A DNA stretch of 7,696 nucleotides from an uncultured Erysipelotrichaceae bacterium (GTDB lineage Bacteria; Bacillota_I; Bacilli_A; Erysipelotrichales; Erysipelotrichaceae): positions 1 through 7,696 of the forward strand of contig CALVCY010000119.1 in the NCBI GenBank assembly GCA_944326175.1, given 5' to 3'. The notes beneath the pieces are model-generated. The model did no database searches. It was not told where the DNA came from and worked only from the letters and a program-made list of their open reading frames with translations. The position numbers were made by a program, and so were the translations under genes. This document shows, in pieces, positions 1-6,465 of the stretch; within the stretch, counting starts at the first letter, position 1; the number at the start of each line of letters is the position of its first letter.

Positions 1-173
1 TCCACCTTCAAGGTAAGGGTATCGACCACATGATCCAATGGTTTCGCTTCGATCTTCAACTCATGATGACCACCACCGCAACACGCACCTTCGCCCTTAA
101 AATGCTTGATCGTGCCTTTTAACGCAAACGCCATGATGATCGCGATCACTACAATGACAATGATATCGACCAT
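1..173 (-). CDS. Cys-rich membrane protein, possibly with a heavy-metal-associated domain (partial, 3' end off window)
   Basis: Only the first 57 codons are present; the gene continues past the left edge. The visible protein has one hydrophobic N-terminal helix (about residues 3-18, MVDIIVIVVIAIIMAFALKG), a basic stretch (KGTIKHFKGEG), then a Cys-Cys pair at 31-32 followed by GGG and HH, and a segment ending LDHVVDTLTLKV. From memory, this layout matches small proteins encoded beside FeoB in Clostridia and relatives, in which the next residues begin a heavy-metal-associated (HMA) domain with a CxxC site. The HMA part lies outside the window, so that is inference. The start is supported by an AAAGGATG ribosome binding site that overlaps the end of the preceding small gene. 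The stop of that gene is only 6 nt upstream, so this is the last visible member of the feo operon. A role in handling or sensing metal at the membrane is plausible but not shown. Confidence 0.72.
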   Translation of the reverse strand, partial: MVDIIVIVVIAIIMAFALKGTIKHFKGEGACCGGGHHELKIEAKPLDHVVDTLTLKV

Positions 174-179
174 TTCAAA

Positions 180-302
180 TCATCCTTTCTTATTTCTGAT
201 CCTTTCCACCAGTGTATAAACCACCATCGCGATGATATAAACCACGATCACTACGGTGATCATGCTGCCAAACGAAGCAATCGAAAGACTCGAATTTCCC
301 AT
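180..302 (-). CDS. Small single-span membrane protein in the feo operon (40 aa, unrecognised)
   Basis: This short reading frame encodes 40 residues beginning MGNSSLSIASFGSM, then a strongly hydrophobic span at about residues 14-32 (MITVVIVVYIIAMVVYTLV), and a basic tail ERIRNKKG before a TGA stop. The positive residues after the helix predict an N-out, C-in orientation. It lies between the FeoB-associated protein (stop 3 nt upstream of this ATG) and the next Cys-rich protein (start 6 nt after this stop). It therefore fills the gap with almost no unused bases, which argues that it is real. No good ribosome binding site precedes the ATG, so translation would depend on coupling to the upstream gene. 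An internal ATG at residue 14 is a possible alternative start but also lacks a ribosome binding site. I do not recognise the family. It has no cysteines, unlike both neighbours. It could be a structural or accessory subunit of the Feo transporter, but that rests only on position. Confidence 0.62.
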   Translation of the reverse strand: MGNSSLSIASFGSMITVVIVVYIIAMVVYTLVERIRNKKG

Positions 303-305
303 AAA

Positions 306-500
306 TCACGATTTATCGGAAACGATACGGGGATGGTCTTTGCGATATCGTTGCACAAGTGTAGCGGCCGATGCGCAAGTATTGGCACTCGAGCAACCCA
401 CACAACTGATGCCGCAGCCACTCTTCTTACGTTTGAACAGATACCTGATCACGATAAGTAACCAAATCACCAGGACAATGATGATCAAACCATCCGACAT
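306..500 (-). CDS. FeoB-associated Cys-rich membrane protein
   Basis: A 64-residue protein with one transmembrane helix at about residues 4-22, a basic RKK stop-transfer segment, and a cluster of four cysteines at 29, 33, 36 and 42 (SGCGISCVGCSSANTC). This is the pattern of the FeoB-associated Cys-rich membrane protein family (Pfam FeoB_associated), found directly after feoB in many Bacillota. Its exact function is not established; the cysteines suggest transient metal binding or redox handling of iron at the cytoplasmic face of the FeoB pore, which is inference. The start is well supported by an AGGAGG ribosome binding site 7 nt upstream of the ATG, in the 35-nt gap after feoB. Its TGA stop is 3 nt before the ATG of the next small gene. 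Length and composition are normal for the family. Confidence 0.88.
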   Translation of the reverse strand: MSDGLIIIVLVIWLLIVIRYLFKRKKSGCGISCVGCSSANTCASAATLVQRYRKDHPRIVSDKS

Positions 501-535
501 ATCTTTTCCTCCTTTTCTTTATTCTAAATCAATGC

Positions 536-2716
536 TTAAACGCTTGCAGCTGAGACGCTTCGTTTGCTTTCTGTGGTCGAACCATACGGATTCTTTCTGA
601 ATAACAGATAGATCAATCCGATCAATAAGACAATGGCCACACCACTCCATAATCCAAATGCACCACCACTGATCAGATTCCAGATCTGATAAACGATCAA
701 ACAAATCACATAGGCAAACACATTTTGGAAGATGATCGCAAACCAGAACCATTTACGATCTTGCAGTTGTTGTGCCATGGTGGCAATGGCGGCCAAGCAT
801 GGTGAATCCAACAAGTTGAACAATAAGAAGCTAAATCCTGCCGCCATGGATGGGAACCATCCTGCTACAGCCTGGGCCACGGTAACCGGATCTTCAGAAA
901 GATCCTCTGCCACATTAGCAAGGACACCCATGGTACTGACAATAGCTTCCTTGGCGGTAAAGCCACTCAATGATGCCGCTACCGGTTGCCATGTACCAAA
1001 ACCAAGTGGGGCAAACAACGGTGCAATGAATCCACCGATCAAGGCCAATAATGAATCATTGGGGGATTCGACCATACCGAATGATCCATCCACGAATCCA
1101 AATCCACCCAGAAACCACATCACTACGCAAGCTAAGAATAGGATCGTACCGGCTTTGATGATAAAGCCTTTTAATCTTTCCCACACGTGCATCAATACGG
1201 TTTTAACACCAGGGATATGATATTGTGGCAACTCCATGACAAATGGTGCCGGTTTGCCACTGAAGGGTTTGGTCTTTTTCAAAATGATGGCGGCCACCAT
1301 TACCGCAATGATCCCGACAAAATACATGATCGGGGTCAAAATACCTGCTAAGTTCCAGGAACCACTGATATAACCCGTCATCACACCACCCATCAAGGCA
1401 ATGACTGGCAATTTGGCACTACAAGGCACAAAGGTGGCGGTCATGATCGTCAAGCGACGATCATTGTCCTGCTCGATGGTACGACTCGCCATGATACCTG
1501 GAATACCACAACCACTGGAGATCATTAATGGAATAAACGATTTTCCACTTAGACCAAAATGACGGAATACACGGTCCATAACGAATGCGATACGCACCAT
1601 ATACCCACAATCTTCAAGAATACTTAATAATAGGAACAAGACAGCCATCTGAGGCAAGAAACCTAAAACGGCACCTAAACCACCGATGATCCCATCGACC
1701 ACAGCAGAAATGAGGATATCACTGGTTCCCATGGCCGTTAACCATCCGCTCACGGCTTCTTGGATGGATACGACCAAGACATCATTGGTCCAATCGGTCA
1801 TCATGGTCCCTACCGTACCGATGGCAAGATAATAGACCACAAACATCACGATCAAGAAAATCGGGATACCTAAGATACGGTTGGTCACGATCTTATCGAT
1901 CTTATCGGAGATGGTGAGTTCACCATTTCTTTTTTTGACACAGGATGAGACAACGTCTGTGATGTAACCATAGCGTTGATCAGTAAACAGACTTTCCATA
2001 TCCATATCATAAGATTGATTTAATGAATCCTGACATGCATGGATGATTTCCATGGTCGAACCATCCAATGGATGGTTTTTGATCACTTCGGTATCATTTT
2101 CAAGATATTTAATGGCATACCATCTTTTTTTGGTATCATCCACACTCAAATGATCCATGACATCAGTGATCGCTTTTTCCACCTTTGCTTCAAAGATCGG
2201 TTGTGGTTTGAGCGATCGATGCGCGTTAGCGGTATCAATGGCCACATCCATCAATTCTTTCAAACCTGTACCTTTTAATGCACTGGTTTCAACCACTTTC
2301 ACATTCAATCGTTTACTTAATGCCTGGATATCCACACTGATCTTGCGTTTTTTCATCAAATCCGCCATATTCAGTGCCACCACCACTGGGATACCAGTTT
2401 CTACCAATTGCGTGGTCAAATACAGATTTCGTTCGATATTGGTGGCATCCACCAAATCGATGATGACATCCACATCCTCTTCCAATAAATACTTTCGAGA
2501 TACCACTTCTTCAAGTGTATATGGGGATAATGAATAAATACCGGGCAAGTCCGTGACGATCACTTCTTGCCCATTTCCTTTTTTATACCGGCCTTCCTTC
2601 TTTTCGACAGTGACACCGGGCCAGTTACCAACATATTGGTTGGCACCGGTCAATGCATTAAACATCGTGGTTTTACCACAGTTTGGATTTCCGGCCAATG
2701 CGATTTTGATTGCCAT
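536..2716 (-). CDS. feoB: Ferrous iron transport protein B (GTPase-coupled Fe(II) permease)
   Basis: FeoB imports Fe(II) across the cytoplasmic membrane using an N-terminal G-protein domain fused to a polytopic membrane domain. At 726 residues it is normal in length. The G motifs are all visible: G1 P-loop GNPNCGKTT at residues 9-17, G2 region VGNWPGVTVE at about 29-38, G3 DLPG at 56-59, G4 NMAD at 116-119, and G5 TSALKGTG at about 144-151. A helical cytoplasmic segment follows (about 170-275), then the membrane part from about 283. The first Gate region contains LEDCGYMVR and the conserved SSGCGIPGIMASR (about 399-411) and FVPCSAKLP (about 428-436), whose Cys residues are implicated in ion passage. 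The second Gate region contains GFTAKEAIVSTMGVL (about 584-598). The start at the MAIKIALAGNP codon is supported by an AAGGGAG site about 10 nt upstream. The gene is third in the feo operon, 19 nt after the second feoA-type gene. No motif is missing. Confidence 0.98.
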   Translation of the reverse strand: MAIKIALAGNPNCGKTTMFNALTGANQYVGNWPGVTVEKKEGRYKKGNGQEVIVTDLPGIYSLSPYTLEEVVSRKYLLEEDVDVIIDLVDATNIERNLYLTTQLVETGIPVVVALNMADLMKKRKISVDIQALSKRLNVKVVETSALKGTGLKELMDVAIDTANAHRSLKPQPIFEAKVEKAITDVMDHLSVDDTKKRWYAIKYLENDTEVIKNHPLDGSTMEIIHACQDSLNQSYDMDMESLFTDQRYGYITDVVSSCVKKRNGELTISDKIDKIVTNRILGIPIFLIVMFVVYYLAIGTVGTMMTDWTNDVLVVSIQEAVSGWLTAMGTSDILISAVVDGIIGGLGAVLGFLPQMAVLFLLLSILEDCGYMVRIAFVMDRVFRHFGLSGKSFIPLMISSGCGIPGIMASRTIEQDNDRRLTIMTATFVPCSAKLPVIALMGGVMTGYISGSWNLAGILTPIMYFVGIIAVMVAAIILKKTKPFSGKPAPFVMELPQYHIPGVKTVLMHVWERLKGFIIKAGTILFLACVVMWFLGGFGFVDGSFGMVESPNDSLLALIGGFIAPLFAPLGFGTWQPVAASLSGFTAKEAIVSTMGVLANVAEDLSEDPVTVAQAVAGWFPSMAAGFSFLLFNLLDSPCLAAIATMAQQLQDRKWFWFAIIFQNVFAYVICLIVYQIWNLISGGAFGLWSGVAIVLLIGLIYLLFRKNPYGSTTESKRSVSAASV

Positions 2717-2735
2717 ATGTTCTACTCCCTTTTAC

Positions 2736-2963
2736 TTATTTGACAAGTTCGACATTGACGCAGGCAGCATCTGCCTTACGTAGTGATAATTCATATCCGC
2801 GTACCGTCAACTCCACCGGATCTCCCAATGGCGCCACTTTACGGATAAACAGTGAGGTGCCTTTGGTCAGACCCATATCCATGATGCGTCGCTTGTACGC
2901 CCCATCACCATCGATCGTTACTACCTTGACCGTACTGCCGATCGCCGCTTCATTTAATTTCAT
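2736..2963 (-). CDS. feoA: FeoA-type protein (FeoB-proximal copy)
   Basis: A 75-residue protein with the FeoA fold signature: an opening beta strand (IGSTVKVVTIDGDG), the helix motif YKRRIMDMGLTKGTSLFIRKVAPLGDPVELTVRGYELSLRK split across about residues 23-63, and a closing strand. The RRIMDMGLTKGT and GDPVE-RGYELSLR segments are characteristic of the SH3-like FeoA domain. FeoA proteins are small cytosolic partners of FeoB, thought to act on its G domain or on assembly of the transporter; this is known for the family and not visible here. An AGGAAGGGGA ribosome binding site precedes the ATG. The gene is 12 nt downstream of the other FeoA-type gene and 19 nt upstream of feoB, so all three are co-transcribed. 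It has an Arg-rich helix and a fuller RGYELSLR motif than the other copy, making it the more canonical of the two. Confidence 0.94.
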   Translation of the reverse strand: MKLNEAAIGSTVKVVTIDGDGAYKRRIMDMGLTKGTSLFIRKVAPLGDPVELTVRGYELSLRKADAACVNVELVK

Positions 2964-2975
2964 GATTTCCCCTTC

Positions 2976-3185
2976 CTAGACCATGATATGCCGTGCCATC
3001 TGTGCATCGATGGCAATGCGAGAATCTTTGATATTGACGATCACATTCCCGTTGATGGATGAAACCACGGATACCTTGGCCCCATTGATAAAACCAAGTT
3101 TTTCCAAGAATCGTTTCGTTTCTGAATTTCCACTGATCGATTGGATGATGTGATCCTCATTCAATCCTGCAAATGTTAACGGCAT
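2976..3185 (-). CDS. feoA: FeoA-type protein (first gene of the feo operon)
   Basis: This is the promoter-proximal gene of the operon, encoding about 69 residues of the SH3-like FeoA domain. Visible family features are ETKRFLEKLGFINGAKVSVVSS in the first half and the strand pair NGNVIVNIKDSRIAIDAQMARHIMV in the second; DSRIAID..MA occupies the place of the RGxxLALR motif in canonical FeoA. It is thus a second, diverged FeoA paralogue; tandem FeoA genes before feoB are common in Bacillota and may form a pair acting on FeoB (inference). Two adjacent ATG codons exist. The GGAGG core is 3 nt from the first (3188) and 6 nt from the second (3185), so I prefer the second; the difference is one Met. 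Expression is likely metal-controlled because the promoter just upstream is covered by repeated AGTTAG-type half-sites. Confidence 0.92.
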   Translation of the reverse strand: MPLTFAGLNEDHIIQSISGNSETKRFLEKLGFINGAKVSVVSSINGNVIVNIKDSRIAIDAQMARHIMV

Positions 3186-3189
3186 CATA

Positions 3190-3197
3190 GCCCTCCT
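3190..3197 (-). promoter_or_regulatory. Ribosome binding site deciding the first FeoA start
   Basis: On the minus strand the sequence reads AGGAGGGCT directly before ATGATG. Spacing from the GGAGG core is 3 nt to the first ATG and 6 nt to the second, which favours initiation at 3185. Confidence 0.75.
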
Positions 3198-3200
3198 TTC

Positions 3201-3224
3201 AGTTAGAGTGCTTTAACTCTGACT
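3201..3224. promoter_or_regulatory. Inverted-repeat operator candidate at the feo transcription start
   Basis: The arms AGTTAGAGT (3201-3209) and ACTCTGACT (3216-3224) are inverted copies with 8 of 9 matches around a 6-nt centre GCTTTA. The site starts at the predicted feo transcription start, a classic repressor position. Further copies of the half-site occur at 3227-3232 and 3247-3252 (AGTTAG) and inverted at 3276-3281 (CTAACT). GTTAG/CTAAC halves occur in the TTAGGTTAGCCTAACCTAA consensus of DtxR/IdeR regulators, so an iron- or manganese-sensing DtxR-family repressor is the likely ligand. That assignment is inference. A hairpin in the leader RNA is an alternative reading. Confidence 0.6.
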
Positions 3225-3230
3225 GAAGTT

Positions 3231-3259
3231 AGTTTATTCTCATCAAAGTTAGATGTCAA
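3231..3259 (-). promoter_or_regulatory. Promoter of the feo operon
   Basis: On the minus strand a perfect -35 hexamer TTGACA (3259-3254) is followed by a 17-nt spacer and the -10 hexamer TAAACT (3236-3231, four of six matches). Transcription would start near 3224-3225, leaving a leader of about 37-40 nt before the first FeoA-type gene. A CTAACT half-site lies in the spacer right after the -35 box and another overlaps the -10 box. Confidence 0.7.
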
Positions 3260-3282
3260 TAACCATTTGAATATTCTAACTT
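3246..3282. repeat. Spaced inverted repeat AAGTTAGA ... TCTAACTT upstream of feo
   Basis: Perfect 8-bp arms at 3246-3253 and 3275-3282 flank a 21-nt interval that contains the -35 box of the feo promoter. They are copies of the same half-site as the palindrome at 3201-3224, which suggests a multi-site operator rather than an isolated repeat. Confidence 0.5.
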
Positions 3283-3326
3283 ATGGTTTTGACCATTCTT
3301 TTCTTGGTCAGATCAAGGTATAAAAG

Positions 3327-3355
3327 ATGAAACCGTATCCATAAAGACGTATAAT
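3327..3355 (+). promoter_or_regulatory. Promoter of the AI-2E family gene
   Basis: A perfect -10 box TATAAT (3350-3355) lies 17 nt after ATGAAA (3327-3332), a -35 with four of six matches to TTGACA. The -10 ends only 6 nt before the ATG at 3362, so transcription should begin at or next to the start codon. An upstream TATAAA at 3319-3324 is an alternative -10 but has a poor -35. Confidence 0.6.
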
Positions 3356-3361
3356 AAAAGC

Positions 3362-4615
3362 ATGGATCGAATCTTACGTGAATTTAAAACGGTGAAAAAA
3401 CCATGTTTGGTCGTCGTTTTCATTGCCTTTGTGGTTTTTATCTGTCTATTTTTGTATAACACTGGTTTGCCCATGGTCCAAACCATCATCAAAAGCCTTT
3501 CCGCCTTATGGTGGGCGATCGGTATCGCCTATGTGATGAATCTTCCATTAAAAGCGATGGAAGACACGATGGAAAAACACCATCAACACATTCCTTCGTT
3601 TATCCTCAAACATAAACGTGCCTTTACATTGACGATCACCACGATCATTTTCATCTTGGCCATCGCGATATTGTTTTCCATCATCATTCCACAAACCATC
3701 ACATCTTTGGTTTCCATCATCAACAACATCGCGACATTGATCACCAACTTCTTCAACAACATCAATACCGTTTTGGATTTCTTCCATCTGGAACCATTTG
3801 ATCCTCAACGGGACACGCAGGTGATCCTCAACTGGCTGGCCCAGAATGGTTTTTCCTATGAAAAGATCCTGGAGCAGTTAGGAGAAATGGCCGTTACCAG
3901 CAGTCAATCGTTGATCCAAAGTATCGTCGATTTTGCCAGTGAATTTTTCAATGCCTTCATGGGATTTCTTTTATCCCTGTATCTTTTGGCCGACAAGGAA
4001 AAATTTGTCCGCCAGATGAAAAAAGTATTGGCATTGGTCTTTACCGAAGATACCGCTATCTTCTTGGATGCCGTATTCCGGGACACCAATGAAACCTTCC
4101 GTGACTTTGTCACTGGACAAGTCACCGAAGGGATCATCTTTGGTTGCATCTGCTACATTGGTATGACCATCTTCCATTTCCCGATGGCCATGCTCATATC
4201 CGTTGTGGTCGCGGTATTGTGCTTGATCCCAATGTTTGGGCCCACCTTGGGTATGTTTTTCGGCGGGATCGTGGTATTGACCAGCCGACCGATCTTGGAT
4301 GCCGTATGGTTCATGGTGTTCTATCAGGTGTTGCAACAAGTGGAAAACAATTTGATCTATCCACGAGTGGTCGGCGTCAAAGTCGGTTTACCACCGGTGT
4401 GGGTATTATTAAGCATCTTCGTATTCGGGGCCCTGTTTGGTTTTATCGGCATGCTGTTAGGGGTTCCGATCACTGCAGTGATCTATACCCAATCCTCAAC
4501 GTGGATCAATTATTACCTAAAGAAACACCACATCGAGGTCAGTGATCGAACCATTACATATCAGTTGCCAGATAAAAATCCGACAAACGATACACAAACA
4601 AGTAATAAACAATAG
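3362..4615 (+). CDS. AI-2E family membrane protein (PerM/YdgG-like transporter)
   Basis: A 417-residue polytopic membrane protein of the AI-2E transporter family (Pfam AI-2E_transport). Hydrophobic spans are seen at about residues 15-32, 44-60, 88-110, 191-210, 250-275, 278-304, 311-325 and 345-375. Family hallmarks are LLADKEKF (208-215), GQVTEGIIFG (252-261), LIPMFGPTLG (288-297) and the C-terminal QVENNLIYPRVVGVKVGLPP block (326-345) followed by a Gly-rich helix ending GVPITAVIY. Family members have been linked to autoinducer-2 export, Na+/H+ antiport or unknown substrates, so no substrate can be assigned. The tail after residue 385 is hydrophilic. The start is the first possible codon after an in-frame stop at 3290, but no ribosome binding site precedes it and the -10 box abuts it. 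It is transcribed divergently from feo and has its own terminator downstream; no partner gene is seen, so I infer no functional link to iron uptake. Confidence 0.94.
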   Translation: MDRILREFKTVKKPCLVVVFIAFVVFICLFLYNTGLPMVQTIIKSLSALWWAIGIAYVMNLPLKAMEDTMEKHHQHIPSFILKHKRAFTLTITTIIFILAIAILFSIIIPQTITSLVSIINNIATLITNFFNNINTVLDFFHLEPFDPQRDTQVILNWLAQNGFSYEKILEQLGEMAVTSSQSLIQSIVDFASEFFNAFMGFLLSLYLLADKEKFVRQMKKVLALVFTEDTAIFLDAVFRDTNETFRDFVTGQVTEGIIFGCICYIGMTIFHFPMAMLISVVVAVLCLIPMFGPTLGMFFGGIVVLTSRPILDAVWFMVFYQVLQQVENNLIYPRVVGVKVGLPPVWVLLSIFVFGALFGFIGMLLGVPITAVIYTQSSTWINYYLKKHHIEVSDRTITYQLPDKNPTNDTQTSNKQ

Positions 4616-4699
4616 GAAAAGAAATCCTTCAACCAATTCATAACAAACCATCACCTTCGCATATAGAAAATGCTGTGTTGTTCATATCCTCAACTAGAC

Positions 4700-4734
4700 A
4701 AACAAGGAAGTTTCCTTAAAAAACTTCCTTGTTT
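4700..4734 (+). terminator. Strong intrinsic terminator between convergent genes
   Basis: A perfect 14-bp stem, with arms 4700-4713 (AAACAAGGAAGTTT) and 4721-4734, encloses a 7-nt loop CCTTAAA. The right arm ends in a T-run (TTTTCT), as expected for the AI-2E gene whose stop is 85 nt upstream. On the minus strand the downstream sequence is also T-rich (TTTGTCTAG), so it may also end the convergent Mur ligase transcript about 120 nt past its stop. The rest of the 4616-4853 interval shows no gene or other clear element. Confidence 0.85.
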
Positions 4735-4853
4735 TCTAAAATAGATTTTTGTCGATACACAACAACCATGACCAATGAAAAGATTAGCGTGTCGTATCAA
4801 CGAAAAATAAATTGAGATTCAGCAAAACGCACTTAATACCAAGTCTAGATGTT

Positions 4854-6434
4854 TTAGCGACTAAACGCATCCGGCAAGTCATTTTCCAAAAGGATCGTAT
4901 CATTGCCAGTAAAATGACTGTAAACGTAAGCAAAGGCTTCTTTGACTGAATCCACGACCAATACATGATCCATATCAAAACCACCTTCCTTCAATCCATC
5001 ATGGATCGGGGTGGTTTGTTGTTTGCCGACCAAGATCACATCATCCACTTTATCTTTCATGGCCAAACCAAAATCATGATTGTACTGATACTGTTTGCTA
5101 CCAAGATCGATCAATCCCGGTGTGACGATCACACGACGACCCGGCATTTGGCTCATCACGTCCAACGATGTGGCCGCACCGACCGGGTTGGAATTGAACG
5201 CATTATCAATAAACGTAAAACCATTGATGATCCGCTTTTGAAGGCGATGTTCCACTGGATTGACTTGTTTGACTGCTTTGATCACATCCTGCCATTCCAC
5301 ACCTAATTCTCGAGCGATCGCGACCGCAGCTAAGATATTGGAAACGTTGTTTTTACCCAATAAACGCGTTTCAAACGGATATGCTAATCCGTCATAAACG
5401 ATTTCGAATTTGGCGCCATCGGGTGAATACGTGATATTGATTGCTTGATAATCGGCGGGATAATCAATGGCAAAGGAAATGGTCTTGACCGTATTTTTAA
5501 TGGTATAACCACGGATATATTCATTGTCCAGATTCAAAAAACCGACACCATCTTTCGGTAACATTTCGATTTCTTTCATCTTTTCTTTGATGATATTATC
5601 CAATGAGTGAAAAGTATTGAGATGCTGTTCACCGATGGAGGTGACCAGACCATACCTGGGATGGACAAAATTCATCAATTCCTGGATATCACCGACATGG
5701 TCAGCTCCCATTTCACAGATGAAGATCTCATGATACGGTTTCAATTGTTCCCGGATGGTACGGGTGATGCCCATGGGGGTATTGAAGGAACCAGGGGTCA
5801 TCAATGAGATGAACTTGGTACTCAATACATCTTGTAAGATGGTTTTAGCACTGGTTTTACCAAAGCTACCGGTGATCCCGATCACGGTCGGGTGCATCGT
5901 TTCCAATAAGTTTTTCGCATTGGTTTTGAACCGATAACGCACCAACGCTTCGATCGGTGCAGTGATCAAAGCCATCACGAATAACAATACCCATTGAAGT
6001 GGCCAGGACACGGCCAATAAATACATCCAATAGCTGGGAAGGAAATAAAATAAAGTCAAGATAACGAGCAGATTCAAGATGGTCAAAACCACCATCTGCC
6101 GTTTGACTCTCCACGTATATACCAATGGTTTGATCAATGTTTTTCTGGATTGAACCACTGTATAAATGATCAATACCACCACATAAAACCAGATGGTCGC
6201 AATATTGGCCGTTTTGACATCTAAATGATGGCTGATCCAAAAAGCCATGGATACCGATATCACCGTGGTTATAACCATCGGTAAAAATGACGTCCATACC
6301 GACCCCATCCACTTGATCAATCGTAAGCATTCATACCGGTTTTGCTGAAACATATGCAACATATGTCCCCACAGGATGAATACCCATACACCATATAATC
6401 CGATAAAAGCCATCAATCGTATATGATCGATCAT
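4854..6434 (-). CDS. Membrane-anchored MurF-like Mur ligase
   Basis: A 526-residue protein in two parts. Residues 1 to about 170 hold five or six hydrophobic spans (about 8-22, 45-68, 77-95, 114-131, 136-168). The rest is a Mur ligase: P-loop GITGSFGKTS (186-195), the MurF-type EMGADHVGDI (241-250), SIGEQHLNTF (266-275), a C-terminal-domain EHRLQ (395-399), IDNAFNSNP (409-417) and a terminal LLENDLPDAF (515-524). Mur ligases form amide bonds by ATP-driven acyl phosphate chemistry; MurF adds D-Ala-D-Ala to the UDP-MurNAc tripeptide. The usual MurF N-terminal uridine-binding domain is absent and replaced by the membrane region, so this is probably not the housekeeping MurF and its substrate is uncertain. 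An earlier in-frame ATG at 6464 directly follows the hydrolase stop, but an AGGAGGG site sits 5 nt before the ATG at 6434, which I chose. It is the second gene after the hydrolase (30-nt gap). Confidence 0.9.
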   Translation of the reverse strand: MIDHIRLMAFIGLYGVWVFILWGHMLHMFQQNRYECLRLIKWMGSVWTSFLPMVITTVISVSMAFWISHHLDVKTANIATIWFYVVVLIIYTVVQSRKTLIKPLVYTWRVKRQMVVLTILNLLVILTLFYFLPSYWMYLLAVSWPLQWVLLFVMALITAPIEALVRYRFKTNAKNLLETMHPTVIGITGSFGKTSAKTILQDVLSTKFISLMTPGSFNTPMGITRTIREQLKPYHEIFICEMGADHVGDIQELMNFVHPRYGLVTSIGEQHLNTFHSLDNIIKEKMKEIEMLPKDGVGFLNLDNEYIRGYTIKNTVKTISFAIDYPADYQAINITYSPDGAKFEIVYDGLAYPFETRLLGKNNVSNILAAVAIARELGVEWQDVIKAVKQVNPVEHRLQKRIINGFTFIDNAFNSNPVGAATSLDVMSQMPGRRVIVTPGLIDLGSKQYQYNHDFGLAMKDKVDDVILVGKQQTTPIHDGLKEGGFDMDHVLVVDSVKEAFAYVYSHFTGNDTILLENDLPDAFSR

Positions 6435-6438
6435 GTTA

Positions 6439-6445
6439 CCCTCCT
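6439..6445 (-). promoter_or_regulatory. Ribosome binding site deciding the Mur ligase start
   Basis: AGGAGGG on the minus strand, with 5 nt (GTAAC in part) between the GGAGG core and the ATG at 6434. It lies inside the ten extra codons of the longer reading frame that begins at 6464, so the shorter protein MIDHIRL... is the better start. Confidence 0.85.
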
Positions 6446-6450
6446 GTATC

Positions 6451-6465
6451 GATGGTTGGACCATC
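6451..6465 (-). repeat. Short inverted repeat in the hydrolase-ligase gap
   Basis: GATGGT (6465-6460 on the minus strand), a 3-nt loop CCA, and ACCATC (6456-6451) make a 6-bp hairpin between the hydrolase stop and the Mur ligase ribosome binding site. It would bury the upstream ATG at 6464 and leave the AGGAGGG site free. It may be a minor translational element or chance. Confidence 0.35.

Noticed and set aside
256..600. 114-codon plus-strand frame
   Set aside because: It is antisense to three well-supported minus-strand genes with operon spacing, and its product has no recognisable domain.
732..1220. 162-codon plus-strand frame inside feoB
   Set aside because: Antisense shadow of the FeoB membrane domain; low-complexity Asn/Pro/Ala composition typical of the complement of a membrane protein gene.
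3362..4615. Functional link of the AI-2E family protein to iron uptake or quorum sensing
   Set aside because: It is divergent with its own promoter and terminator, and the family name does not fix the substrate; nothing in the window supports either role.
4735..4853. Possible extra element or small gene between the terminator and the Mur ligase stop
   Set aside because: I found only short partial similarities (GATAC-type words) and no stem, ribosome binding site or convincing frame.
5866..6330. 154-codon minus-strand frame overlapping the Mur ligase in another frame
   Set aside because: It lies wholly within the membrane-region coding sequence of the ligase, and its Asp/Gly/His-rich product matches no family I know.
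6435..6464. Ten-codon N-terminal extension of the Mur ligase (ATG at 6464)
   Set aside because: The ATG abuts the hydrolase stop with no ribosome binding site and would be buried in a small hairpin, while AGGAGGG is ideally placed for the ATG at 6434.
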